DNA from: Eubacteriales bacterium | GTDB taxonomy: Bacteria > Bacillota > Clostridia > Lachnospirales > Lachnospiraceae | Length of the DNA: 50,947 nt | Reading direction: 5' to 3' | Assembly (NCBI GenBank): GCA_030524225.1 | Contig: JAUNGV010000016.1 | Span: forward strand, 1 to 50,947 | Shown here: positions 31,063 through 38,386 of the stretch, piece by piece | How positions within the stretch are numbered: the stretch's first letter is position 1 | Layout: each line of letters opens with the position of its first letter | Made by a program: the position numbers and the translations under genes | The notes under the pieces: generated by a model | Seen by the model: only the letters and a program-made list of their open reading frames with translations | What the model was told of the DNA's origin: nothing | The model's database searches: none

Positions 31063-31998
31063 ATGAAAACAAAGAAAAAAGACCGGGAGAGCTTCGGACA
31101 TATGCTGTACCGGTACAGAACACTGCTGCTGATGCTGCTGCCTTCGGCGGTACTGCTTATCATTTTTTGCTATCTGCCCATCGGCGGGCTGGTCATGGCA
31201 TTTAAGCGGTTTAACTACACGGACGGGATCTTCGGAAGCCCGTGGGTGGGACTCGATAATTTCAGCTTCTTTTTCACTTCGGGAAAGGCGCTGAGCGTGA
31301 CGAGGAACACGGCGCTCTATAATCTGGCGTTTATCGCGATCAACACAGTGCTGGAAATCGCGTTTGCTATTATTCTGAGCGAGATAGGAGGGAAGTGGTT
31401 TAAGAAGATCACACAGTCCATTATTTTCCTCCCCTACTTTATCTCGTGGGTTATCGTCGGTTCCATTGCGTACAGTCTGCTCTCCTATGAGACGGGAACA
31501 CTCAACGGCGCGCTGCAGGCGATCGGAATCGATCCGATCAATTTCTACGGAGAGGACGGATGGTGGCCGCTGATCATCGTTGCATTCTCCGCGTGGAAGG
31601 GCGTCGGCTACGGTATGGTCGTGTATCTGGCGGCAATTCTGGGCGTGGACGGCTCGCTTCACGAAGCGGCAGCCATCGACGGCGCGAATATTTTCCAGAG
31701 GATCCGCTACATCACGCTGCCGAGCATCCTGCCCACGATGATCACGCTGACGCTGCTGGCGCTCGGCAAGATCTTCCGCGGCAATCTGGATCTGTTCTAT
31801 CAGCTGGTGGGACAGAACGGCGCGCTGTTTGACAAGACGGACGTGATCGATACGTATGTGTTCCGGATGACGATCGCCTCAACGGATGTGGGACAGACGG
31901 TGGCGATCGGATTCTACCAGTCGGTGCTCTGCTTTATCACGATCATTATCGCCAACTGGCTGGTGAAGAGAAAGGAATCGAGCTATTCCCTGTTCTAA
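31063..31998 (+). CDS. LplB-family sugar ABC transporter permease (second importer)
   Basis: This is a membrane subunit of a CUT1 importer with 311 residues. Features are LLLMLLPSAVLLIIFCYLP, GGLVMAFKRFNY, and EAA loop HEAAAIDGANIFQRIRYITLP. It is a clear paralog of the permease at 11357 throughout. The ATG at 31063 is preferred: the GAGGGGG ribosome site ends directly against the earlier ATG at 31057, leaving no spacing for it. It opens the three-gene importer operon that follows the GH-YesN-YesM unit, so it probably brings in the substrate of those GH enzymes. No ATPase is encoded in the operon. Confidence 0.95.
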   Translation: MKTKKKDRESFGHMLYRYRTLLLMLLPSAVLLIIFCYLPIGGLVMAFKRFNYTDGIFGSPWVGLDNFSFFFTSGKALSVTRNTALYNLAFIAINTVLEIAFAIILSEIGGKWFKKITQSIIFLPYFISWVIVGSIAYSLLSYETGTLNGALQAIGIDPINFYGEDGWWPLIIVAFSAWKGVGYGMVVYLAAILGVDGSLHEAAAIDGANIFQRIRYITLPSILPTMITLTLLALGKIFRGNLDLFYQLVGQNGALFDKTDVIDTYVFRMTIASTDVGQTVAIGFYQSVLCFITIIIANWLVKRKESSYSLF

Positions 31999-31999
31999 A

Positions 32000-32024
32000 G
32001 AAACGCTGCGTAACGCATCGTTTC
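32000..32024 (+). promoter_or_regulatory. Intercistronic hairpin between the two permease genes
   Basis: GAAACG (32000-32005) pairs with CGTTTC (32019-32024), with an inner TGCG-TAA-CGCA stem, starting 2 bases after the first permease stop. It has no T run, so processing or 3' protection is more likely than termination. Confidence 0.5.
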
Positions 32025-32095
32025 CACAGAACCTCCGGTGGGTGTGCGCGGCGCGCCCGCTGTGAGAACAGGATGATGAAAGAGAGGATAAGACC

Positions 32096-32983
32096 GTGAG
32101 AAAATCAATGTCAAAAGACGTGCTTCTGTTTAAAGTGATCGGGTATCCCCTGCTGCTCCTCTTTGCGGCGATCTGCCTGATTCCGTTTCTGATCGTGATC
32201 GGCTCCTCCTTTACTTCGGAGAGCTACATCATTCAGCACGGCTACAGCATCTGGCCGAAGGAGTGGTCGCTGGAGAGTTACCGGACTATTTTCAAGAGTC
32301 CGATGGCGATTATCCGGGCGTACGGCGTCACTATTTTCGTGACGGTGGTCGGTACCTCGCTGAGCGTATTTCTCAACACGATGGCGGGCTATGTGCTGCA
32401 GAGAAAGGATTTCGCCTGGCGGAACAAACTGTCGTTTTTTTACTTCTTTACCACGCTGTTCAGCGGCGGCCTGATGCCGTGGTACATCCTGTGCGTGCGG
32501 TATCTGCACTTAAAAGACAGTATCTGGGCTATGATTCTGCCGGGAATTGTCTCGGTGTGGAACATCCTTCTGGTCAAGGGCTTTACGGCGAGTATTCCGT
32601 TTGAGATGACGGAGTCCGCCAAGATCGACGGGGCGGGGGATTTCACGATTTTCTGCAAGCTGATCTGGCCGCTTTCCAAGCCGGTGATCGCGACCATCGC
32701 TCTTTTCACCGCGCTGACGTACTGGAACGACTGGTACAATTCGATGCTCTTTATCAACAACAGCGATCTCTACAGTCTGCAGTACCAGTTGTACAAGCTG
32801 ATTAACGACGCGAAGGAACTGCGCAAGATCGCCTCAGAATCCGGGATGGTGGTTGATACGGTGCCGATTGAGTCCATGAAGATGGCGCTGACCGTCGTCG
32901 TGACGGGACCGATCGTCCTGCTGTATCCCTTCGTGCAGAGGTACTTTGTCAAGGGACTGACACTCGGCGCGGTGAAGGGCTGA
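32096..32983 (+). CDS. YtcP-family carbohydrate ABC transporter permease (second importer)
   Basis: This is the second membrane subunit, 295 residues, a near full-length match to the protein at 12307. It shows LLLFAAICLIPFLIVIGSSF, NTMAGYVLQRKDF, EAA loop TESAKIDGAGDFTIFCKLIWP, and C-terminal FVKGLTLGAVKG. The start is GTG 32096, because GAGAGG (32082-32087) is 8 bases upstream; the next ATG (32108) would be 20 bases away. The gap to the preceding permease is 97 bases and contains a hairpin. The lipoprotein receptor follows after 204 bases. Confidence 0.94.
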   Translation: MRKSMSKDVLLFKVIGYPLLLLFAAICLIPFLIVIGSSFTSESYIIQHGYSIWPKEWSLESYRTIFKSPMAIIRAYGVTIFVTVVGTSLSVFLNTMAGYVLQRKDFAWRNKLSFFYFFTTLFSGGLMPWYILCVRYLHLKDSIWAMILPGIVSVWNILLVKGFTASIPFEMTESAKIDGAGDFTIFCKLIWPLSKPVIATIALFTALTYWNDWYNSMLFINNSDLYSLQYQLYKLINDAKELRKIASESGMVVDTVPIESMKMALTVVVTGPIVLLYPFVQRYFVKGLTLGAVKG

Positions 32984-33120
32984 CGGGGAGCATGGCTGGA
33001 TCCGGCGGCAGGTTGATTCACAGAGAGCGCTTCTTCCTGCGATAGGAGCGGAAACGGAAATGAGTTGTCCGGAAGACCGGAGGGGTTGACTGGAATAGAG
33101 AATCAGAGCGATCGATCAAA

Positions 33121-33172
33121 TAGTGAGTATCAAAATTAGTAAGTATCCAAATAAAATAGCAAGCATTAAAAC
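33121..33172 (+). repeat. Three AT-rich 16-base direct repeats before the lipoprotein gene
   Basis: TAGTGAGTATCAAAAT (33121), TAGTAAGTATCCAAAT (33137) and TAGCAAGCATTAAAAC (33157) are imperfect direct repeats ending 15 bases before the lipoprotein ATG. They form an AT-rich island in otherwise GC-rich sequence. They could be an unstructured translation enhancer or a binding site. Confidence 0.6.
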
Positions 33173-33187
33173 AAAAGGAGAGGGACA

Positions 33188-34756
33188 ATGAGAAAAGCAA
33201 AGAAATGGCTGGCGGTGATGATGGCCGCCGCAATGACGATGGGAACGCTGGCAGGCTGCGGCGGGCAGAGCACATCTTCGACCGCGCAGACGGATTCGAC
33301 CTCTGCGCAGCAGACAGAGGGCATGACGTACAACGGGCAGGACGTCTCGGAGCCGGTGGAGCTGGTGATGTATTATCTCGGGGATCAGACGCAGGACGAG
33401 GATCTCGTGCTGGCTGAGATTAACAAGATTCTCCAGGAGAAGATCAATGCGACACTGGTGCTCAAGAATATGTCCCTCAGCGATTACAGCACCAAGTATG
33501 CGCTTACAATTGCGGGCGGCGAGACGATCGATATGATCTATACCTCGACATGGGCGTTCTATCAGACGGAAGCGAGCAAGGGTGCGTTTGCCGAGGTGAC
33601 GGACGAGGTCATTGATCAGTACATGCCGCTGCACAAAGAGGGACAGGCAGAAGCGTCCTGGGGACAGGCCAGGATCGGAGACAAGGTTTACTTCGTTCCC
33701 TGCAACATGGCGAACGTCAATGCGAACGCAGTGCTGATCCGCGGGGACCTCAGGGAGAAATACGGACTTGATCCGCTGGAGAGCGTGGCGGATCTGGAGG
33801 AGTACTATGCGGCTGTGGCGGCAGATCCGGAGTCTGGCGTGACCTTTGCGTACGATGCGTCCCAGAACAATGATACGGCGAAAGCGATCGAACTTTACGA
33901 TGTGAACGGCTGGGTCAGACTTGAGGGCGCACTGCTGAACTATTTGTCCTATGAGTATTCAGACGACGTATCTGCAGACGATCTGTTCTGGATGTATGGC
34001 ACGGACGAGTACAAGGCGTACGCGGAGCAGATGAAGAGCTGGGCGGATCAGGGATTCTGGTCCAAGAGCGCGATTGCAAATGCGACGGATGTCAAAGAAG
34101 CGTTCATCAACGGAACGAGCGCGTCGTTCGTGCAGAATCTGGGAACGGTCGGGGCGGCGGCCAGCCATCCGGAGTGGAAGCCGGAGGTCTATGACTTGAA
34201 TCCCGACGCGAACCGTTATTTTGCAGCCTATACCGGAGACGGTCTTGCGGTGCTTGCCAACTCCCAGAATCAGGAGCGTGCGTTCATGGCGATCGATCTG
34301 ATGAAATTCGACGAGGATCTGTACAACCTGATCCGTCACGGCATTCTGGACAAGCACTACACTGTGACCGAGGACAATCTGTGGATGCCGGCGGATGAGA
34401 TGGCGAACTATCCGTATGGAACAGGCTTCTCATGGGGCTTTAAGAACTCCGTCTACGATATGGAGAGAGCGGACACCTTCGAGGATCAGCTGGAGATCGG
34501 AAATCTGTGGAAGGAAAAAGCGATGGAGGGACCGACCGCGGCATTCTCCTTCGATGATACGAATGTGAAAAACGAACTGGCGAACCTGCAGAGCGTTTAC
34601 ACGCAGTACGCTCCTCTTCTGGATCTGGGTCTGGTCGACGATGTGGAAGCGACGCTGGCGGAATTCAACGCACAGGCGGAGGCAGCGGGCCTGCAGAAGA
34701 TCATGGACGAGGCCAAGACCCAGCTGGCGGCGTACCTGGAGGAAGTGGGAGAGTAA
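33188..34756 (+). CDS. Extracellular sugar-binding lipoprotein (second importer)
   Basis: This is the membrane-anchored receptor of the second importer, 522 residues. The signal peptide starts MRKAKKWLAV, with lipobox LAGC at about 20-23, followed by a Ser/Thr-rich tether and the large solute-binding fold. Motifs shared with the protein at 13252 include LSDYSTKYAL, IDMIYTSTWAFY, IRGDLREKYG and PLLDLGLVDDVEATL. GGAGAGGGA lies just before the ATG at 33188. It completes the LplB-YtcP-receptor operon, and a terminator follows at 34880. Separate spacing, hairpins and AT-rich repeats upstream may let the receptor be made in excess over the permeases. Confidence 0.95.
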   Translation: MRKAKKWLAVMMAAAMTMGTLAGCGGQSTSSTAQTDSTSAQQTEGMTYNGQDVSEPVELVMYYLGDQTQDEDLVLAEINKILQEKINATLVLKNMSLSDYSTKYALTIAGGETIDMIYTSTWAFYQTEASKGAFAEVTDEVIDQYMPLHKEGQAEASWGQARIGDKVYFVPCNMANVNANAVLIRGDLREKYGLDPLESVADLEEYYAAVAADPESGVTFAYDASQNNDTAKAIELYDVNGWVRLEGALLNYLSYEYSDDVSADDLFWMYGTDEYKAYAEQMKSWADQGFWSKSAIANATDVKEAFINGTSASFVQNLGTVGAAASHPEWKPEVYDLNPDANRYFAAYTGDGLAVLANSQNQERAFMAIDLMKFDEDLYNLIRHGILDKHYTVTEDNLWMPADEMANYPYGTGFSWGFKNSVYDMERADTFEDQLEIGNLWKEKAMEGPTAAFSFDDTNVKNELANLQSVYTQYAPLLDLGLVDDVEATLAEFNAQAEAAGLQKIMDEAKTQLAAYLEEVGE

Positions 34757-34847
34757 CAGAAGGAAAAGAGTCCCGCGCTGTGTCCATTGTCTGCGCGTGT
34801 ATGAATTACATATATGCCGGGTGGACAGGAGGCATCACTCAATCGGC

Positions 34848-34882
34848 AGAAAAAAGTAAGCAATCATAAGAAAAAAGTAAGC
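34848..34882 (+). repeat. 14-base direct repeat, 21-base period
   Basis: AGAAAAAAGTAAGC occurs at 34848-34861 and again at 34869-34882, the second copy running into the terminator stem. Exactly two helical turns separate them. Function is unknown. Confidence 0.6.
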
Positions 34883-34914
34883 GGCAGTCTGACGAAAGAG
34901 CAGGCTGTCGCTTT
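34880..34914 (+). terminator. Rho-independent terminator after the second importer operon
   Basis: AGCGGCAGTCTG (34880-34891) pairs with CAGGCTGTCGCT (34901-34912) through two G-T pairs, followed by a short T run (TTTGG). It is similar in design to the terminator at 14891. Confidence 0.75.
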
Positions 34915-34947
34915 GGTGCAAAACAAAGAACGCGTCAGAATGGAGAA

Positions 34948-35071
34948 GATTGAAAAATAAGCTCGATAGCTTATTTTTCAATCCCGAGATTTGTGCCGGA
35001 GCGTCACAAATCTCGATTATGGCAGACGCAAATCGGATATTTGCGTCGCCCCGTCGCGAGAATCGCTCCGG
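34948..35071 (+). promoter_or_regulatory. Cluster of three perfect palindromes in the leader of the GH140-like gene
   Basis: Hairpin 1 is a perfect 16-base stem with a 4-base loop (34948-34963 with 34968-34983). Hairpin 2 is CGAGATTTGTG (34985-34995) with CACAAATCTCG (35005-35015). Hairpin 3 is GACGCAAAT (35025-35033) with ATTTGCGTC (35039-35047). The loop of hairpin 2 contains CCGGAGCG (34996-35003), the exact complement of CGCTCCGG (35064-35071), allowing a pseudoknot. The block ends 14 bases before the start codon. It is either a structured regulatory RNA or a mobile palindromic repeat element. Confidence 0.7.
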
Positions 35072-35085
35072 AATGGAGATTAAAA

Positions 35086-36315
35086 ATGGCAGAGTACAGC
35101 AAAACAGAGGAAAGCAGACAGGAGCAGAACAGGCAGGAGTGGGAGAGACCGTGGGAGAGCGGTCCGCTGCGGGTCAGTGAGAACGGACGGTATTTCCAGT
35201 GCGGAGAGACGCCGTTTTTCTGGATGGCGGATACGGCGTGGCTCCTCTTCCACAAGCTGACACTGGAAGAGAGCCGGCAGTATTTAAGGAACCGAAGAGA
35301 ATTGGGCTACAACGTTATTCTGGCGGATTGTATGCACGGGCCGGGTCAGACAAACCGAGACGGAGAGGCGGCGCTGCCGGGCGGGAGCTTCCGGGAGATC
35401 CCGTCGGAGGCGGGGTTCTGGAAGCATGTGGATCAGGTACTCGATATGGCGAAGGAGCTGGGGCTCTATGTCGGACTTCTGCCGATCTGGGGCAGCAGCT
35501 TCGTGCCGCAGGGCCTCGTGAGCGGGGCGGAGATGGACGATTATCTGGATTTCCTGCTGGAGCGATACGCGTCGTATCCGAATCTGATCTGGATCGTGGG
35601 CGGAGATGTGCGCGGGGACGCGGACCGGGCGCTCTTTGTGAGGATGGGAAGGAAATTGAAGGAGGCGATGCCACAGACGCTGGTGGGGTACCATCCCTTT
35701 GGACGTACATCCTCTTCCCTGTGGTTTCAGGAAGAGGGATGGCTGGACTTCCATCTGTTTCAGTCCGGACACCGGCGCTACGATCAGGTGAGCCTGCAGG
35801 CGTGGGACGACGGCAGAGAAGAAGAGTTTCAGTTCGGAGAGGACAACTGGCGCTACGTCGCTCACGACAGGACGCTCCTGCCTGCCCGCCCCGTTCTGGA
35901 CGGAGAACCCTCCTATGAGGAGATCGTGCAGGGGCTTCACGATACGGCGCAGCCATACTGGATGGCGGCGGATGTGCGGCGCTACGCCTACTGGAGCGTG
36001 CTCTCGGGAGCCGCGGGCCATACATACGGACACAACGCCGTGATGCAGTTCTACGGGGACAAAAGTGTTTCGGGGGCATTCGGCGTCCGTTCTCTCTGGA
36101 GCGAAGCTGTTCACCATCCGGGGGCGGCGCAGATGATCTTCCTGAAAAGAGTTATGGAATCCTGCCGCTATCAGGAGGGGGCTGCGGCACAGGAACTTCT
36201 GACAGAAGAGCAGGGGGGAGCGGTACGAGTATATTCCGGTCTTTGCCGCGCCGGACTGTGTGCTGGCCTATACCTATACCGGACGGACGATCTGTCTGGA
36301 TCTGGGAGCGTATGA
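35086..36315 (+). CDS. GH140-like (DUF4038) hydrolase, frameshifted near the C terminus
   Basis: This is a TIM-barrel hydrolase of the DUF4038/GH140 group, which includes apiosidases acting on rhamnogalacturonan II. Key parts are FFWMADTAWLLFHKL (about 44-58), a catalytic-type aspartate in IVGGDVRGD (D174), and a glutamate in LDGEPSYE (E274). AGHTYGHNAV is also family-typical. ATG 35086 is chosen for the GGAG before it. At the six-G run 36213-36218 the frame shifts: residues after about 377 (AVRVYSGLCRAG) are unrelated to the family. The expected C-terminal domain continues in another frame (36218-36472). With five Gs the product would be 461 residues. The barrel is intact, so activity may persist, but the beta domain is lost in this reading. 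Confidence 0.85.
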   Translation: MAEYSKTEESRQEQNRQEWERPWESGPLRVSENGRYFQCGETPFFWMADTAWLLFHKLTLEESRQYLRNRRELGYNVILADCMHGPGQTNRDGEAALPGGSFREIPSEAGFWKHVDQVLDMAKELGLYVGLLPIWGSSFVPQGLVSGAEMDDYLDFLLERYASYPNLIWIVGGDVRGDADRALFVRMGRKLKEAMPQTLVGYHPFGRTSSSLWFQEEGWLDFHLFQSGHRRYDQVSLQAWDDGREEEFQFGEDNWRYVAHDRTLLPARPVLDGEPSYEEIVQGLHDTAQPYWMAADVRRYAYWSVLSGAAGHTYGHNAVMQFYGDKSVSGAFGVRSLWSEAVHHPGAAQMIFLKRVMESCRYQEGAAAQELLTEEQGGAVRVYSGLCRAGLCAGLYLYRTDDLSGSGSV

Positions 36316-36472
36316 GGGGAAGACGCTGGACGCCTACTGGATGGATCCGGCGACGGGGGCGATGAGCTTTATCCGGGAGGTGACCGGGGAGCGGGAGGTC
36401 TCATTCACACCGCCGCCCCGGGAGGACGGACCGGACAGCCTGTTGGTGGTGAGATGCCGGGAGAGAGAATGA
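36218..36472 (+). pseudogene. Out-of-frame C-terminal domain of the GH140-like protein
   Basis: From 36218 this frame reads ERYEYIPVFAAPDCVLAYTY and later DAYWMDPATGAMSFI, ending ...VVRCRERE at 36472. This is the beta domain (collagen-binding-like, PF12904 style) that normally closes DUF4038 enzymes. It has no start codon at its beginning; an internal in-frame start at 36260 has no convincing ribosome site. It is separated from its barrel by one extra G in the run at 36213-36218. The cause could be sequencing error, true inactivation or slippage-based switching. Confidence 0.85.
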
Positions 36473-36609
36473 TTCTTTTCAATGTGATGAACCACCGGGA
36501 GTACTGCTGCAGCGGCAGTATTATTATCAATAATAAGTTGGCATGAGCGATTCTTTGTGCGGAATTCAGGTGAATTCTTTTGAATTAAGAATATTTTTTT
36601 ATCAGAGAG

Positions 36610-36650
36610 ACAGGCAGGAGACAGCTGATATACAGCAGTCTCCTGCCTGT
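36610..36650 (+). terminator. Strong hairpin, terminator-like
   Basis: A perfect 13-base stem ACAGGCAGGAGAC (36610-36622) pairs with GTCTCCTGCCTGT (36638-36650) over an inner GCTG-ATATA-CAGC hairpin. No T run follows on the plus strand, so terminator activity is uncertain. It lies in the 449-base gap after the GH140-like gene, which also holds two promoters and a gene fragment. Confidence 0.6.
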
Positions 36651-36723
36651 GCTTATTATCCCCTGCGATTGTGTTTTATGTGAAATAGATCGAGAAAGAC
36701 GTGTAAAGAAACGTGCAAAAAAG

Positions 36724-36751
36724 TTGCGAAATAGAAAAAATGCGCTAGAAT
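36724..36751 (+). promoter_or_regulatory. Sigma-A promoter upstream of the ROK fragment
   Basis: TTGCGA (36724-36729), 16 bases, then TAGAAT (36746-36751). The downstream sequence is the 53-base ROK fragment, so this may be the former promoter of the kinase gene. Confidence 0.65.
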
Positions 36752-36769
36752 GAGTATGAAATTTTCCGG

Positions 36770-36822
36770 AGCGCTCTGGTGGCCTTTGACGGCTATGAGA
36801 CGCCGATTCTGACGACGGTGAA
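36770..36822 (+). pseudogene. 53-base duplicated fragment of the ROK kinase gene
   Basis: Bases 36770-36822 match 37375-37427, inside the ROK gene (codons about 33-50), at 52 of 53 positions; the one difference is T36777 against C37382. The fragment has no start codon in the kinase frame and is followed by unrelated sequence. The two copies are 605 bases apart in direct orientation with the toxin-antitoxin remnant between them. This is a rearrangement scar. Confidence 0.95.
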
Positions 36823-36863
36823 GACAAGGCAAGAGGAAAATGGCTTCCGGAGATGTAAAATCA

Positions 36864-36891
36864 TTGTGAAATGATAAGATTATGATAGAAT
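36864..36891 (+). promoter_or_regulatory. Sigma-A promoter of the antitoxin-ROK unit
   Basis: TTGTGA (36864-36869), 16 bases, then TAGAAT (36886-36891), about 30 bases before the antitoxin ATG. It has the same layout as the promoter at 36724. Confidence 0.7.
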
Positions 36892-36921
36892 TAAGATAAA
36901 AAGAATAGGAGGGTGCTATCT

Positions 36922-37182
36922 ATGATACAAATCAGGCCTGTTTCAGATCTCAGAAATAAATTTCCGGAAATTGAAACTATTGTGAACAGTGGAAATCCCG
37001 TTTATCTCACCAAAAACGGCTATGGCGCTATGGTGGTATTGAGTTTAGAGGAATATGCCAATCTAACGGAGGGGACAGAAGCAAAATTGGATGAAGCTGA
37101 CCGGCAGGCAGAAAACGTAGAGGAAAGAGTTTCCCATGAGATGGTTTTCGCTCATGCGAGAGGAGCAATTCATGGAAAATAA
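36922..37182 (+). CDS. Phd/YefM-family antitoxin
   Basis: This is the antitoxin of a type II toxin-antitoxin module, 86 residues. The N-terminal DNA-binding part reads MIQIRPVSDLRNKFPEIETI, then VYLTKNGYGAMVVLSLEEY, the Phd/YefM signature. The C-terminal tail should neutralise a ParE/RelE toxin. ATG 36922 follows AGGAGGG at 8 bases. Its last 11 bases overlap the toxin start, the normal arrangement, but the toxin is truncated. As an orphan it would still be able to bind its own promoter and so could influence transcription of the ROK gene just downstream. The sequence is more AT-rich than the neighbours, consistent with arrival as a mobile module. Confidence 0.92.
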   Translation: MIQIRPVSDLRNKFPEIETIVNSGNPVYLTKNGYGAMVVLSLEEYANLTEGTEAKLDEADRQAENVEERVSHEMVFAHARGAIHGK

Positions 37183-37282
37183 ATCCTATCGGTTGCGGTA
37201 TTTGCCTATATTTGAGCAGGATTTAAGTAGTACAGCAATTTATATTGCGCACAGAGAGCACTCCGGCAGGGAGGCGGCATGA
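37172..37282 (+). pseudogene. Truncated ParE/RelE-family toxin
   Basis: The frame starts at ATG 37172, overlapping the antitoxin, and encodes MENKSYRLRYLPIFEQDLSS and then TAIYIAH, the N-terminal helix region of ParE/RelE toxins. After about residue 28 it runs into the ROK leader (REHSGREAA) and stops at 37282 with 36 residues; family members have about 100. The stop overlaps the ROK start codon (ATGA). All catalytic residues are missing, so it must be inactive. Confidence 0.88.
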
Positions 37283-38241
37283 ACAGCGAAAGAATCTATC
37301 TGGGAATTGACATCGGCGGAACCGCCGTGAAGATGGGCATGATGACGGAAACGGGAGAACTGCTGGAGACGGCCAGCGCTCCGGTGGCCTTTGACGGCTA
37401 TGAGACGCCGATTCTGACGACGGTGAAAGCGGAGGCGAAGCGGTTTGCGGATCGCTTTGCGCAGGAGTACCCGGAGCGGGCGGCGCGCCTTGCGGCGATC
37501 GGCGTCTCGGCGACGGGACAGATTGATATGGATCGGGGAATCGTGACGGGCGCGGCAGGCCATATTCAGAATTGGGTCGGCGCGCGGATCAGGGACGAGC
37601 TGGAGGAGACACTGCATCTTCCTGTACGGGTGGCGAACGATGCGAACTGCGCGGCGCTGGGGGAGTACTGGATCGGAGCGGCGCGCGGTGTGCAGGATGT
37701 GATTGTGCTGACTGTCGGCACGGGTGTGGGCGGCGGCGTGATCACAGGCGGGAAGCTCCTGCGCGGTGCACGGGGCATTGCCGGAGAGCTGGGGCATATC
37801 GTGATCAACGGGGACGGAGAGCCCTGCAGCTGTGGAAACCGGGGGTGTCTGGAGCACTATGCCTCCACGGGGGCGCTGGTCCGGATGGTCAGGGAGGGAA
37901 TCGAATGCGGAGAGATTCCGGCGTTTGCCGGAGAGGTGAACGGACGGACGATTTTCGAGGCGCTGGACAGAGCGGATCATACGGCGCTGGCCGCCTGTGT
38001 GAATCGCTGGATCGGTTATCTGGCGGACGGTATGGTGGGGCTGATTCATATTTTCAATCCCAGCCTGATCCTGATCGGAGGCGGCGTCAGCGCACAGGAG
38101 GAGCTCTTTGTCCGGTCGCTGCGGGAGACTGTCATGGCGCGGATTATGCCGTCCTACCGGGAGGGGCTGCGGATCGAGAGAGCTGCTCTGGGAAACAACG
38201 CGGGACTTGCGGGCGCGGTGTGTCTGTGGGTATCGGAATGA
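37279..38241 (+). CDS. ROK-family sugar kinase (ManNAc/glucose kinase type)
   Basis: This is a cytoplasmic ATP-dependent sugar kinase, 320 residues. The phosphate-binding motif is LGIDIGGTAVKMG (8-20), the catalytic aspartate is in VANDANCAALGE (D121), and the ROK zinc site is complete (H173 in GELGH, then C183, C185 and C190 in CSCGNRGCLEHY). No N-terminal helix-turn-helix is present, so it is an enzyme, not a ROK repressor. GGGAGG precedes the ATG. Given the NanE and GH20 genes downstream, N-acetylmannosamine or another hexosamine is a reasonable substrate, but glucose cannot be excluded. The coding start overlaps the truncated toxin, so its transcription now seems to come from the toxin-antitoxin promoter. 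Bases 37375-37427 are duplicated upstream. Confidence 0.93.
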   Translation: MNSERIYLGIDIGGTAVKMGMMTETGELLETASAPVAFDGYETPILTTVKAEAKRFADRFAQEYPERAARLAAIGVSATGQIDMDRGIVTGAAGHIQNWVGARIRDELEETLHLPVRVANDANCAALGEYWIGAARGVQDVIVLTVGTGVGGGVITGGKLLRGARGIAGELGHIVINGDGEPCSCGNRGCLEHYASTGALVRMVREGIECGEIPAFAGEVNGRTIFEALDRADHTALAACVNRWIGYLADGMVGLIHIFNPSLILIGGGVSAQEELFVRSLRETVMARIMPSYREGLRIERAALGNNAGLAGAVCLWVSE

Positions 38242-38386
38242 AGCGAGGCGCGTTCTTGCCATAAAATGCAGCGCGGACCAGGAGTGCTGTGTCGGGAGAA
38301 ACTCCAATACAGAGAGCAATGAAGGCGGCCGCAACCGGAGAAGCTGCCGTGCCTTCCGTGTGGCGTGTTTCGAAATGGAGACAGAT

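Noticed and set aside
36473-37300. Insertion sequence or transposon carrying the toxin-antitoxin genes
   Set aside because: No transposase frame, terminal inverted repeats or clear target duplication; the 53-base direct repeat is ROK coding sequence, so it points to recombination rather than transposition.
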